Under the pieces are notes generated by a model. It saw nothing but the letters and a program-made list of their open reading frames with translations. It did no database searches and was not told the origin of the DNA. Of a stretch of 64,000 nt of DNA, positions 35,815-44,469 are shown in pieces. The stretch is taken from NCBI GenBank assembly GCA_030424865.1, contig JAUHVR010000006.1, positions 124,001-188,000 of the forward strand, in the 5' to 3' direction. The stretch comes from Alphaproteobacteria bacterium. Lineage in GTDB: Bacteria > Pseudomonadota > Alphaproteobacteria > Rhodobacterales > Rhodobacteraceae. Within the stretch, counting starts at the first letter, position 1, and every line of letters starts with the position of its first letter. A program made the position numbers and the translations under genes.

Positions 35815-36494
35815 TCTTGGGATTCCACAAGTGGTTGCGATGCCACGAAAAAACCGACCCCGCCCTGTGTCAGGGGAACCAGTGAGCCGCCTGTGACGGA
35901 CCCGATGGCCTGCAACAACGGGAATGCATTCACGCGTGCGATTTCCGGGTGCCGGGTCTTGGGATTGGGCGCGGGCCCCACCTTGGCATAGATGCCGTCA
36001 AATCGGGCTTTGTAGCGCGCCGCCTTGTCCGGCGTGCGGCTGTGAAAGAAACCGACAGCGTTTTCCCAGGACCCGGTTTCCAAAAACAGGCTTTTGAGGA
36101 AACGCGCGGCATAGTCGGCATTGCGAGACGGATCAAGCATGTCATCGACCCCGGCAAAAGCTTGGCCGTGCCAAAGGTTGTTGATCTGAAAGCAGCCTAC
36201 GTCAAAATTCTGGTCGCCTTGCGCCAGCGCCGCATGCAGATAGGCCGAGGCTGCTTCCCGAGAGGAAAACCAGGTTCCGCGGCCCTCGAGGTTGATGGCC
36301 CAGGGCCAGGGTTGAAAGACCCCGTCCAGGGTGCGCCCTGTTTCGACGCGTGCCAGCGCTTTCAATATTTGCGTCGGCACATCGTGCCTTTGCGCGGCCA
36401 ATTCAGCGGCGCGGTCACATGTGTTTGCCAAGGCCAGCGTGGCTGCGAACGCGCTGAACAGCGCCGCAACAACCGACTGGATCGAAAGAGACAT
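35811..36494 (-). CDS. Lytic transglycosylase (SLT domain)
   Basis: This 227-residue periplasmic enzyme probably opens peptidoglycan for the rod. It has a signal peptide (MSLSIQSVVAALFSAFAATLALA) and an SLT-type domain with the catalytic Glu in ALARVETGRT, then DVGCFQINNLWH and the NADYAARFLKSLF helix. FlgJ here lacks a muramidase domain, so this enzyme is a good candidate for that task (inference). The ATG at 36494 follows GGAG; an earlier in-frame TTG at 36512 has no such site. The transcription unit with flhA starts here; a possible -35 TTGACT lies in the short gap upstream. Confidence 0.88.
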   Translation of the reverse strand: MSLSIQSVVAALFSAFAATLALANTCDRAAELAAQRHDVPTQILKALARVETGRTLDGVFQPWPWAINLEGRGTWFSSREAASAYLHAALAQGDQNFDVGCFQINNLWHGQAFAGVDDMLDPSRNADYAARFLKSLFLETGSWENAVGFFHSRTPDKAARYKARFDGIYAKVGPAPNPKTRHPEIARVNAFPLLQAIGSVTGGSLVPLTQGGVGFFVASQPLVESQE

Positions 36495-36568
36495 TCTGTT
36501 CTCCGCCGCCAATGAGTTGTGTTTTTTGGTACAGTCAAAAACTTGCGGAAGTGTTCATGACTCAATGC

Positions 36569-38698
36569 TCATTCCATGCGGGTCACATCAAGCAAGGCGC
36601 GCAACTGTGCGCGTGCGGACTGGCTTCCTTGCAGCTCGGCTTCGGCGCCGACGAGGCTCAACTCCTGTTCGACAGGCTCGTCATTTGCCATCCAGGACGC
36701 AAAATCGCTGAGGATGCCATTTCCCTCGGCCGCCAGTTGGTCCCAATTTTCAGTTAGCAGGGCCGAACGTCGCGTGGCGACCTCCAAACCTTCAAGGTTT
36801 GCGTTCGCCACATATGCGTGGTCCCCCATTGCAGAGCGGATCCGCGCACGAAGGCTGTCTGCCTCTGGACCCGTCAATCCGACGAGCGTGATTTCCGCTT
36901 CTTCAAATTCGTCAAGATCGAGTTGCGCCCTGGCCATCATCAGTTTCAAGGTCCGGTTGCCTGAGGCCAAATCGGATCTTTTTATTAGTGTAATTGCCAG
37001 ATCGGCAAACCCGAGGTCGAGCAATCTTTGCGCTGCTGCTGCTGTCGGTTTCGGTGCGGGTTTCGGGCCGTCTTTCCTGGTCCAGATTTGCAGATGCCGA
37101 AGGAAACGCGCGGGATCCGCCCGGTCCGACAACCGCAACAACGCCTCGTTCAGCACCTCGGGAGCAGAGACGTCGTTTTTGGCAATGCCCCGAAACGCGC
37201 GCTCGAAATCGCCGGCGCGTAACGCTGCAAGCAAGTCCGTGGTTGTTGCATCCTGCGCAAATGGCGTTCCCCTGCGTTCTGTCGCATGAGCGGATGCAAG
37301 TTCGATAAGATCAGCATCATCTTCGGGATCGGGTTCGAAACCGTAATTGATCAGCGCCTCCAGTGCTTTGGCCGAAATGCCATCATCATTTCGAGCCAGA
37401 TCCTTCAGGATTGTTTCCGCGCCTTTCTTGTCTTGCCGCTTGGCCAAGGCCGTCGCTGTTGACAGTTGCAGCTCTGGCGCAATCTCCTCGGATATGCGGT
37501 GCATTCGTGTCAGGATCGCTTGCGATGTCGAACCAAAACCCCACAAAGACAGTTTACGCACCAGATCCGGTGCCACCAACTTTCGTAGATGATCGGGCAA
37601 ATGATCAAAGGCATGCAGCACCGCTGTTTCGCTCAGAAAGTCGACCGTGGCGTCGTCTGGCAGCGACAGGATCCCCCACAAGACTGCATCGGTCTCGCAA
37701 TTGGTTTGCGCACCCAGAACAGGTCGCGCCCTGGCGGGGGTTCCGTCGAAAATCGCGGCCATGGCACCATAGATCATCCGATCTTTCGCTTCGAGCTCTT
37801 CTGAAATCACACGCGCCTCGGCCCCCATGCCGAAATGCAGATACAGCTGCGCAAGGTGTTTCAAATCTTCGCCGTTCGCTTCGTCAAATTGTGTGGCTTG
37901 GTGCCGCCTGAGTGTCGCCAGCTGGTTCGAAAAACTCCTGTCGGTCGACCAATCTCGCACGGCGACGTCTGCGGATGACAGGCATTCTGTAAGGGTTAGG
38001 AGGTTGCTTTCATTGTGTTTCTCCTCCGAATCTCTGATTTCTGATAGCGTTTGGTCTTTTGCCGTGACACCGGTTGGAGACAGCAGACCTTCCGCGACTG
38101 CCTGAGAAAGCTGCAGAACCAGGTCTTCTTCGAAACCCTCCAATACCGGCGCCTGAGGGTCACTTGGCGCGACGATGTTCAGGGGGACCTTCGCAGAATT
38201 GCGGGGGGTGGGATCCCGCCTTGAAAACACCAGGGGCAGTTCGGGGGGATTGGCATTGCGCTCGGGCTCTTCGACGGCGTCATCAGGCAGATCGGATTTC
38301 GGGCGGGCAACGGGCCTGACGAAGGCGGTCGAGCGGGTTTGGGCCTTGCGCCCGACCACGTCGATTGCGACCAGACCAGGTGACACGTCCTTGGCGCGGA
38401 CCTCGCAGTCGCATGATAGCGACAGCCGCAACTGACCTGGTTCAGGGCTGGCTAGCGACGCAATGCGCGTTCTGGAAATACGTGAAAACGCATTGGCCAA
38501 GAGGAATTCTGCGGTGTTCGACAGGTGAATTTCGAAAGTCCGTTCGCCCGTCCTGCGCTGCGTCCAGCCAAAGCCCGTGCGTGCGCTGAGGACTATTCGT
38601 GTAAATCCGTCGTGTTCGCCCCCACGAACGGTGATGTCCTGGGCCTGGGCGATCGAAACGAGTAGGGCGCCGAACGCAAAGGCCAGAAATGCGCGCAT
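36569..38698 (-). CDS. Large periplasmic repeat protein, stator module (MotC-like?)
   Basis: This 709-residue protein has a signal peptide (MRAFLAFAFGALLVSIAQA), a beta-rich N-terminal region of about 100 residues (ITVRGGEHDGFTRIVL, FEIHLSN, LRLSLSCDCEV), a long disordered linker and a helical C-terminal part (about residues 260-700) with TPR-like pairs (LAQLYLHFGMGAEARVISEELEAKDR, LLAALRAGDFERAF, RTLKLMMARAQLDLDEFEEAEITL). Its ATG overlaps the motA stop, so it is probably a motility protein. Rhizobial MotC is a periplasmic MotB partner encoded beside motA; the similarity here is in location and architecture only. Confidence 0.7.
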   Translation of the reverse strand: MRAFLAFAFGALLVSIAQAQDITVRGGEHDGFTRIVLSARTGFGWTQRRTGERTFEIHLSNTAEFLLANAFSRISRTRIASLASPEPGQLRLSLSCDCEVRAKDVSPGLVAIDVVGRKAQTRSTAFVRPVARPKSDLPDDAVEEPERNANPPELPLVFSRRDPTPRNSAKVPLNIVAPSDPQAPVLEGFEEDLVLQLSQAVAEGLLSPTGVTAKDQTLSEIRDSEEKHNESNLLTLTECLSSADVAVRDWSTDRSFSNQLATLRRHQATQFDEANGEDLKHLAQLYLHFGMGAEARVISEELEAKDRMIYGAMAAIFDGTPARARPVLGAQTNCETDAVLWGILSLPDDATVDFLSETAVLHAFDHLPDHLRKLVAPDLVRKLSLWGFGSTSQAILTRMHRISEEIAPELQLSTATALAKRQDKKGAETILKDLARNDDGISAKALEALINYGFEPDPEDDADLIELASAHATERRGTPFAQDATTTDLLAALRAGDFERAFRGIAKNDVSAPEVLNEALLRLSDRADPARFLRHLQIWTRKDGPKPAPKPTAAAAQRLLDLGFADLAITLIKRSDLASGNRTLKLMMARAQLDLDEFEEAEITLVGLTGPEADSLRARIRSAMGDHAYVANANLEGLEVATRRSALLTENWDQLAAEGNGILSDFASWMANDEPVEQELSLVGAEAELQGSQSARAQLRALLDVTRME

Positions 38699-39567
38699 CA
38701 GGCGGCCGCCTGCTTCAAAGCTTTGAGCGATTCCTCGAGATCCTCAAAGCTGGGTCGGAAGGATGCTGGCGTGTTCTGTCGGCCCACTTCGATGCAGATG
38801 TTGGTGGCATGGTTGTACAGGTTTGCGACCAGCACCTCGCGTATCAATTGGTAGAAATGGGCTTCGTCCTCGACCACGGACTTGAGGCGCGTCGCGAAGG
38901 GGCCAACCAGACCATACGCAAGAAAGACGCCCAGAAAAGTTCCGACAAGAGCTCCGCCAATCAGCTTGCCCAGAACCTCGGGCGGCTGGTCGATCGAGCC
39001 CATCGTCTTGATCACACCCAAAACAGCGGCAACAATTCCAAGTGCCGGAAGGGCGTCGGCGACAGTCTGCAAAGCGTGACTGGAATGCATCGCGTGATGT
39101 GTCGAAGTTTCCAGACGTTTTTCCAACACCTCTTCGACCTGATGCGGATCATCGTAGTTCATCGACGCAGACCGAAGCGTGTCGCAGATAAGCGCAATCG
39201 CTTCCTTGTCTTTCAGGATCTTTGGATACTTCTCGAAAATCGAGGAATTTTCGGCGTCTTCTATATGCTCTTCGATCGCCACTGGGTTGCTGCGGGACAA
39301 GTGGATCAGTTCGAACAGCAGGCAAAGCAGGTCCTTGAAATCGGCGGCGGACCATTTCGATCCCTTGAACACCTTGGCGATGTCCTTGGCCGAATGCTTG
39401 ACCGTCGAAATACTGTTGCTGATCAGAAAGGCGCCAACAGCGGCGCCGCCGATCATCATCATCTCGAAAGGAAGTGATTTCAGGATGATGCCCAGTTTGC
39501 CCCCGGCCAGAATGTACCCGCCAAAGACCATGGAAAAAATGACAACGATTCCGATTATTCCAAACAT
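38698..39567 (-). CDS. motA: Flagellar motor stator protein MotA
   Basis: MotA forms the stator ring around MotB and drives rotation with proton flow. The 289-residue protein has four membrane segments (residues of about 1-50 and 160-225), a cytoplasmic loop with SNPVAIEEHIED and charged residues, and the PALGIVAAVLGVIKTMGS and LIGGALVGTFLGVFLAYGLVGP segments of the family. A MotB gene, required for function, is not in the window. Confidence 0.97.
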   Translation of the reverse strand: MFGIIGIVVIFSMVFGGYILAGGKLGIILKSLPFEMMMIGGAAVGAFLISNSISTVKHSAKDIAKVFKGSKWSAADFKDLLCLLFELIHLSRSNPVAIEEHIEDAENSSIFEKYPKILKDKEAIALICDTLRSASMNYDDPHQVEEVLEKRLETSTHHAMHSSHALQTVADALPALGIVAAVLGVIKTMGSIDQPPEVLGKLIGGALVGTFLGVFLAYGLVGPFATRLKSVVEDEAHFYQLIREVLVANLYNHATNICIEVGRQNTPASFRPSFEDLEESLKALKQAAA

Positions 39568-39635
39568 GTTCCACCCATTGAAGGTCGTCTCGCCGAGGAT
39601 GGCGCGAATCTCTTAATATTTGCTCAGGGCGTGTG

Positions 39636-40220
39636 TCATTCCTTGGGAACTTTGGCATTGCGACCGGCCAGCACCACGCTGATCGTGTAGGCCGCCTGCG
39701 GGGGCATCCCCGCCAAAATTGCCGCCGCCGCATCCGGCGCCATGCGACCCAGGAAACCTGCCGCGAATTGCGGGTCCATTTCCTGAAACAAGGCCGCCGC
39801 TTGCTTTGGCTTCATGCGGGCGTAAACCTCGGTCAACCGGGACACGTCCTCTTCTGCCGCGCCTTTGGCCGAGGCGATTGTCTGGCGAAGCTTGTTCTCG
39901 GTTGCCTCCAATTGCGCGATGCGAGCCGTCACTTGTTGTTCAGCGATCTCGAGCGCCTTCAGGCGCACTTCGAGGTCCCGTTCCGTCTTGTCCAGCCGCT
40001 CTTCTCGGGTGACCATCAGGGCAATGACCTCGGCGTAATCCTCCGGGGTTTCGCAGGCCAGGGGGGGCTGCGTTTCGGCAACCGGGGCCACACCAGGTTC
40101 GGGTTGACTGGCAATGGCTTCGCCGGCCTGAAGTCCAATTCGAATCACCGCCGACGTCACAAGGAGCCCCCCGATCAGGGCAAGGGCGCCGCGGGATTTC
40201 CTGCTGGTTCGTTTTGTCAT
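39636..40220 (-). CDS. MotE-like flagellar protein
   Basis: This 194-residue protein has one N-terminal membrane helix (GALALIGGLLVTSAVIRIGL), a coiled coil (EERLDKTERDLEVRLKALEIAEQQVTARIAQLEATENKL) and a C-terminal MgtE_N-like domain (RLTEVYARMKPKQAAALFQEMDPQFAAGFLGRMAPDAAAAILAGM). That order is the MotE pattern; in Sinorhizobium MotE is a chaperone for the periplasmic MotC. It is encoded upstream of motA and the large periplasmic protein, matching that system. Confidence 0.8.
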   Translation of the reverse strand: MTKRTSRKSRGALALIGGLLVTSAVIRIGLQAGEAIASQPEPGVAPVAETQPPLACETPEDYAEVIALMVTREERLDKTERDLEVRLKALEIAEQQVTARIAQLEATENKLRQTIASAKGAAEEDVSRLTEVYARMKPKQAAALFQEMDPQFAAGFLGRMAPDAAAAILAGMPPQAAYTISVVLAGRNAKVPKE

Positions 40221-40579
40221 CGCGCGCCTCCCGCCTTGGGGTGTCGGACGAAAACCGGTTCTTCGTTCGGCGGTTCAGTCGGCTCGGCTTTTTGATCTGG
40301 AAGATCATGCATCGACGCGACCATGAGCTCGAGGCGGCGTGCAACATCCTCGGCCCGATTGGTCAGATCCCCCAAAGAGCCGGCCGATGTGTCCGCCGCG
40401 CTTTGTGCCGATTTCAGTGCTTTGCTCAGGTCGTCGACCTGTGCCGAAAGCACGGCAACAGCGCCGCCGACCCCCGCTTCGAGATCGGTAAACCGATTCA
40501 AACGGCGGGCGAGGATAAAGCAATAGAATCCGGCACCTAGCGCGCCAGCGACCAAAAGAATATCTGCAATCAGGTTCAC
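40217..40579 (-). CDS. Membrane-anchored coiled-coil protein of the stator module
   Basis: I do not recognise this 120-residue protein. It has an N-terminal membrane helix (LIADILLVAGALGAGFYCFILA), a coiled coil (LEAGVGGAVAVLSAQVDDLSKALKSAQSAAD, then LTNRAEDVARRLELMV) and a Pro/Glu-rich tail. It overlaps the MotE-like gene by 4 bp and follows fliL by 13 bp, so it probably functions in the same complex. Confidence 0.7.
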   Translation of the reverse strand: MNLIADILLVAGALGAGFYCFILARRLNRFTDLEAGVGGAVAVLSAQVDDLSKALKSAQSAADTSAGSLGDLTNRAEDVARRLELMVASMHDLPDQKAEPTEPPNEEPVFVRHPKAGGAR

Positions 40580-40592
40580 GGCGGATCCCTTT

Positions 40593-41108
40593 TCAGTTCA
40601 ATACGAATTCCATGACCAACAAATCTTGCACACGAGATTCCCCGGTGACGATCTGTACCCGCCGCAACATTTGCGAGCGCAGGCCAAACAGTGCGCCATG
40701 CGCTTCGACGTCCGACGGGTCGAGGGCACGAAGGTAGTCATTCAGCACGTCGACGATCCGTGGCACCACGGTGGCGACCTCACCTTCGTATTTTTTTGGC
40801 ACCTCCAATTGTGCGGTGAACCGCAAGTGGCTGGCCTGGGCATTCGGGCCCAGCGAGACGACAATCTGCGGCACCGGAACGAAAGCGACGTCGCCCAATG
40901 GCTTTGGGTCTGCCTTTTGTTTCGCAGCTGCCTTGTCCGCCGTGACGCCTGCCTCGTCCTTGGACGGCGCACCAAATGGCAAAAGCCCGGCGGATACAGA
41001 GAAAAAACCGCCGCCGGCGCCCGCCAAGGCCAGTCCTACCCCCAGAATCAAGGGCAATTTGGACGACTTCCTGGGTGCCTGTTCCGTGTCATCTATCGCC
41101 TCTGCCAT
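40593..41108 (-). CDS. fliL: Flagellar basal-body protein FliL, second copy
   Basis: FliL rings surround the stator and strengthen torque. This 171-residue protein has a membrane helix (LPLILGVGLALAGAGGGFFSVSAG), a linker and the conserved periplasmic domain (FVPVPQIVVSLGP, LRFTAQLEVPKK, VPRIVDVLNDYLRALDPSDVE). It is the first gene of the minus-strand fliL-motE-motA unit and closer to classical FliL than the copy at 30963. The divergent gap to fliF holds a CtrA-like box. Confidence 0.9.
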   Translation of the reverse strand: MAEAIDDTEQAPRKSSKLPLILGVGLALAGAGGGFFSVSAGLLPFGAPSKDEAGVTADKAAAKQKADPKPLGDVAFVPVPQIVVSLGPNAQASHLRFTAQLEVPKKYEGEVATVVPRIVDVLNDYLRALDPSDVEAHGALFGLRSQMLRRVQIVTGESRVQDLLVMEFVLN

Positions 41109-41155
41109 GGTTCGGGACCTCCTGTTCCCCTGGCAGAGCTTTTACCCGGGATGAG

Positions 41156-41170
41156 CTAACCGATTGTTAA
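41156..41170. promoter_or_regulatory. CtrA box between fliL and fliF
   Basis: CTAA-N7-TTAA at 41156-41170 has a single mismatch to the CtrA consensus and lies in the 120-bp gap between divergent fliL and fliF operons, the classic position for CtrA control of early flagellar genes. Confidence 0.5.
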
Positions 41171-41229
41171 AACAAAAGCTTCAATGATGCCCTCGACCCG
41201 AACAGAACGTTTGAGTGTCGGAGGTGGTT

Positions 41230-42849
41230 TTGAAGCAGGTCTTTCAAGTCTGGTCCGCATTGGACCTTCGGCGGCGCGTGATCGTCATTGTGGCGACGCT
41301 TTCCGTCTTTGCGGCGGTCCTTGGGCTGTCTCGCATGGCGACGGCGCCGTCATTCTCATTGCTCTACGCAGGTCTCGAACCCGGGGCGGCCGGTGATGTC
41401 GTGCGTGCGCTGGAAAGTCGCGCGGTTCAGTATGAGGTGCGTGGCGGGGCGATCTATGTCGAAGGCGCGCACCGTGATGAACTGCGGATGACACTCGCCA
41501 GTGAGGGGCTGCCTGCAAACGGAGTGCAGGGATACGAGTTGCTCGATTCGCTGAGTGGCTTTGGCACCACGTCACAGATGTTTGACGCGGCCTATTGGCG
41601 TGCGAAAGAGGGGGAACTTGCCCGGACCATTGTGTCCAGTCCACATATCTCTGCCGCTCGGGTCCACATCGCGAATGGGGCTCAAGGGCCTTTCCAGCCT
41701 TCGGTCAATCCAACCGCGTCGGTCGCGATCACCGCTGGCGGATCGACGCTTTCGCCTGAAAGGGCCAAAGCGCTCAAGCATCTGGTGGCGGCGGCGGTCC
41801 CGGGGCTGGAACCCCAGTCCGTCACGATTGTCGACGCCAGCGGTCAACTGATTTCAGGCGAGGACCAGGCCATTGTCGGCCCTTTGGCCGACGACCGCTC
41901 GAACGGGTTGCGCGATCGGGTTCAGCGATTGGTCGAAGCCCGTGTCGGTCGCGGAAACGCCGTGGTCGAAGTCAGCGTCGAAACCGTTACGCAAAGCGAA
42001 GTGATCCGCGAACGCTTGTTTGATCCCGAAGGGCGGGTCGCCATCAGCACGGACACCGAAGAACGGTCGAACCGGGATCAGGGCGGCGAATCGCGAGCCG
42101 TGACAGTGGCTTCGAACCTGCCCGATGGAGAGACCGGCAGCAAGGATGGCTCCTCCAGTCAAGGCAGCGAAACGCGGGAGCGCGTGAACTATGAAGTCTC
42201 TGAAACCACGCGGGAAATTTCGCGTGCGCCGGGGGACATCAAACGCATTTCCGTCGCCGTTCTGGTGAATGGGCAAACCACCGGTGACAACGCCGTGCAA
42301 GACAGCGAGCTCGAAGCGCTGCACGACCTTGTCGCCTCGGCGGTCGGGTTCGACGCGGCGCGCGGCGATGCGATCACGATCCGCGCCATGCCGTTCGAGG
42401 CCGTGGACCCAAGCGGAACGGCTGCAACGCCGACGCCCTGGCTTGCCACTCTTTTTGACTGGCAGTCACTGGCGCAGATGGCGGTGCTGGGGCTCGTCGC
42501 CCTTGGACTTGGCATTTTCGTCGTTCGCCCGCTTCTGTCGTCGGAACCGACCGGCGGCCTTTCGGCCTTGCCCGCACCAGCCAACGGGTCGGAAGAGATC
42601 GCCTTGCCTGTCGGCGCAGCTGATGTCGTGGATACGGGCGACGCCTTGACCGGAGAGATCGACGATCTGGGCGGATTGCCCGATCTGCCGATGATGTCCG
42701 CCTCTTCGGATTCCCTGATGGCGGCCATGGACGGAGAAGAGCCGCAACTCGATCCAGTCGAGCGTCTCAAATCCCTGATTGCCGAGCGCCGCGGCGAAAC
42801 CGTCGAGATCTTGCGCTCTTGGCTGGATGACAAAGAGGATGTGAAATGA
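41230..42849 (+). CDS. fliF: Flagellar MS-ring protein FliF
   Basis: FliF forms the MS ring in the inner membrane. The 539-residue protein has an N-terminal membrane helix (VIVIVATLSVFAAVLGLSRM), the ring-building motifs (GLEPGAAGDVVRALE, GVQGYELLDS, ERAKALKHLVAAAVPGL), a second membrane helix near residue 430 and the C-terminal FliG-binding tail (LDPVERLKSLIAERRGETVEILRSWL). The TTG at 41230 is preferred because GGAGG lies 5 bases upstream; an in-frame GTG at 41215 has none. No fliG gene is seen. Confidence 0.93.
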   Translation: MKQVFQVWSALDLRRRVIVIVATLSVFAAVLGLSRMATAPSFSLLYAGLEPGAAGDVVRALESRAVQYEVRGGAIYVEGAHRDELRMTLASEGLPANGVQGYELLDSLSGFGTTSQMFDAAYWRAKEGELARTIVSSPHISAARVHIANGAQGPFQPSVNPTASVAITAGGSTLSPERAKALKHLVAAAVPGLEPQSVTIVDASGQLISGEDQAIVGPLADDRSNGLRDRVQRLVEARVGRGNAVVEVSVETVTQSEVIRERLFDPEGRVAISTDTEERSNRDQGGESRAVTVASNLPDGETGSKDGSSSQGSETRERVNYEVSETTREISRAPGDIKRISVAVLVNGQTTGDNAVQDSELEALHDLVASAVGFDAARGDAITIRAMPFEAVDPSGTAATPTPWLATLFDWQSLAQMAVLGLVALGLGIFVVRPLLSSEPTGGLSALPAPANGSEEIALPVGAADVVDTGDALTGEIDDLGGLPDLPMMSASSDSLMAAMDGEEPQLDPVERLKSLIAERRGETVEILRSWLDDKEDVK

Positions 42850-43448
42850 CCGCGCTGATCGATGTTCTACCGGATTTTGCGGCGCTTCCGACCGGCGGGG
42901 GCAACGCCCCGGCGCTTTCCGACAATGACCTGGAAGCCGAGCGACTGGCGTCGTTCGAAAACGGATACAAGGCCGGTTGGGACGATGCGGCAAAGGCCCA
43001 TTCTGACGAACAACAGCGGATCGGCAGCACCTTGGCCCAGAACCTGATGGACCTGGAGTTCACGCGCGCCGAGATCCAGGCCCAGACGATGAAGGCCCTG
43101 GTTCCCGTGTTGCGCCAGATGACTGAAGTGCTCTTGCCCGAGTTGGCCCAGGGCGCGCTGACGGGGCATATCGTGCAAGAACTGGAAAAAGTCGCGCGGG
43201 ACACGATCAATATGGGGGTCGAAATCCGGGTGGCCCCGGACGCGTTGGAGCCAACGCGCGCCGTCGTTCCCGGCGATCTGCAACATGCCGTCGCGGTTGT
43301 TGCAGACCCCACGCTGAGCGAGGGGCAGGCGGACATCGGGTTCGCTGAAACCGAATTGCAAATCGACCTGCAGGCCACGCTGCAGGACGTGCGGTCCTTG
43401 ATTGCCGGGTTTGAACATGAAGCTTTGAAGGAGGTCGCTGATGGATGA
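42846..43448 (+). CDS. fliH: FliH-like flagellar export regulator
   Basis: FliH binds FliI and controls ATP hydrolysis during export. This 200-residue protein has the GYKAGWDDAAKAH start region with the G-x-x-x-G-type helix typical of FliH, a long helical middle (LPELAQGALTGHIVQELEKVARDTI) and a C-terminal beta-rich part. It overlaps fliF and fliN. Assignment is by position, length and pattern, so it is less firm than its neighbours. Confidence 0.75.
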   Translation: MTALIDVLPDFAALPTGGGNAPALSDNDLEAERLASFENGYKAGWDDAAKAHSDEQQRIGSTLAQNLMDLEFTRAEIQAQTMKALVPVLRQMTEVLLPELAQGALTGHIVQELEKVARDTINMGVEIRVAPDALEPTRAVVPGDLQHAVAVVADPTLSEGQADIGFAETELQIDLQATLQDVRSLIAGFEHEALKEVADG

Positions 43449-43734
43449 CGCTGTACAGGTCGAGGCCGGATTGGATCCGGGCAACCCGCTGACCTCGGTC
43501 CCGATCGAAATCCTGGTGTCCGTGGGCCGCGCCCGCCCGCTGGTCAAGGATCTGCTACGACTGGAACGGGATTCCGTTCTCACTTTGGACAAGCGGCTGG
43601 AGGATCCGGTAGAGCTTTATGTTGGCGACCGGCTGATCGGCATCGGCACGTTGGAAGTGGTCGAGGATGACGACCAGCAAACGCTGGCGGTGCGCCTGAC
43701 CGAGGTCGTGGCCCTGCAAACGCCCTCTCCCTGA
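43441..43734 (+). CDS. fliN: Flagellar switch protein FliN
   Basis: FliN is a C-ring component. The 97-residue protein is a bare SpoA domain: VPIEILVSVGRARPLVKDLLRLERDSVLTLDKRLEDPVELYVGDRLIGIGTLEVV. It overlaps fliH by 8 bp and fliP by one base. FliG and FliM, its C-ring partners, are not encoded here. Confidence 0.92.
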   Translation: MDDAVQVEAGLDPGNPLTSVPIEILVSVGRARPLVKDLLRLERDSVLTLDKRLEDPVELYVGDRLIGIGTLEVVEDDDQQTLAVRLTEVVALQTPSP

Positions 43735-44465
43735 TGCGCTGGTTCCCTGCGGGGCTTTGGGCCGCACTGCTTTGGCTGTTGCCGGTCGGGGCCCAGGCTC
43801 AGGGCCTTTCGATTTCGCTGGGCGAAGGCGGGTCGATCACGGCAACCAGCCTGCAACTGATCGCGCTGATCACGGTGCTGAGTCTTGCACCCGGCCTTGC
43901 GATCATGATCACCTGCTTTCCTTTCGTGGTGACTGTTCTGGCCATCCTGCGCCAGGCGATCGGCCTTCAGCAATCTCCGCCCAACATGCTGTTGATCACG
44001 CTTGCTCTGTTCCTGACCTATTTCGTGATGGAGCCAGTGTTCACCGAGGCCTGGGCGCTGGGCATCGAGCCGATGTTGACCGAAGAACTGGATCTCGCCG
44101 CGGGCCTCGATAGGGCACTGGGCCCCTTTCGCGTGTTCATGTCGGCACGGATCGATCCCGACACCTTTGTCGCCATGGCAGAGCTGCGGCCCGATCTGTC
44201 AGACACCACGCCGACTGCCGAGACGCCGCTGTCCGTTCTGGTTCCCAGCTTCCTGCTGTCGGAAATCGCACGGGCGTTTCAGGTCGGGTTCCTGATCTTC
44301 CTGCCCTTTCTGGTCATCGACCTGGTGGTTGCGGCCGTGCTGATGTCGATGGGCATGATGATGGTGCCGCCGGCGATCGTATCACTGCCGTTCAAATTGG
44401 CATTCTTCGTCGTGGCGGACGGCTGGTCGCTGGTCGCGGCCAGCCTTGTTCGGGGCTATTCCTGA
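43734..44465 (+). CDS. fliP: Flagellar export gate protein FliP
   Basis: FliP is an inner-membrane export gate protein made with a cleavable signal (MRWFPAGLWAALLWLLPVGAQA). The 243-residue protein has the FliP features LALFLTYFVMEPVF, RVFMSARIDPDTFVAMAEL and SFLLSEIARAFQVGFLIFLPFLVIDLVV. It ends the plus-strand fliF-fliH-fliN-fliP unit and the flagellar part of the window; the stop is 5 bp from the convergent Trm112-like gene. Confidence 0.96.
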   Translation: MRWFPAGLWAALLWLLPVGAQAQGLSISLGEGGSITATSLQLIALITVLSLAPGLAIMITCFPFVVTVLAILRQAIGLQQSPPNMLLITLALFLTYFVMEPVFTEAWALGIEPMLTEELDLAAGLDRALGPFRVFMSARIDPDTFVAMAELRPDLSDTTPTAETPLSVLVPSFLLSEIARAFQVGFLIFLPFLVIDLVVAAVLMSMGMMMVPPAIVSLPFKLAFFVVADGWSLVAASLVRGYS

Positions 44466-44469
44466 AGCG

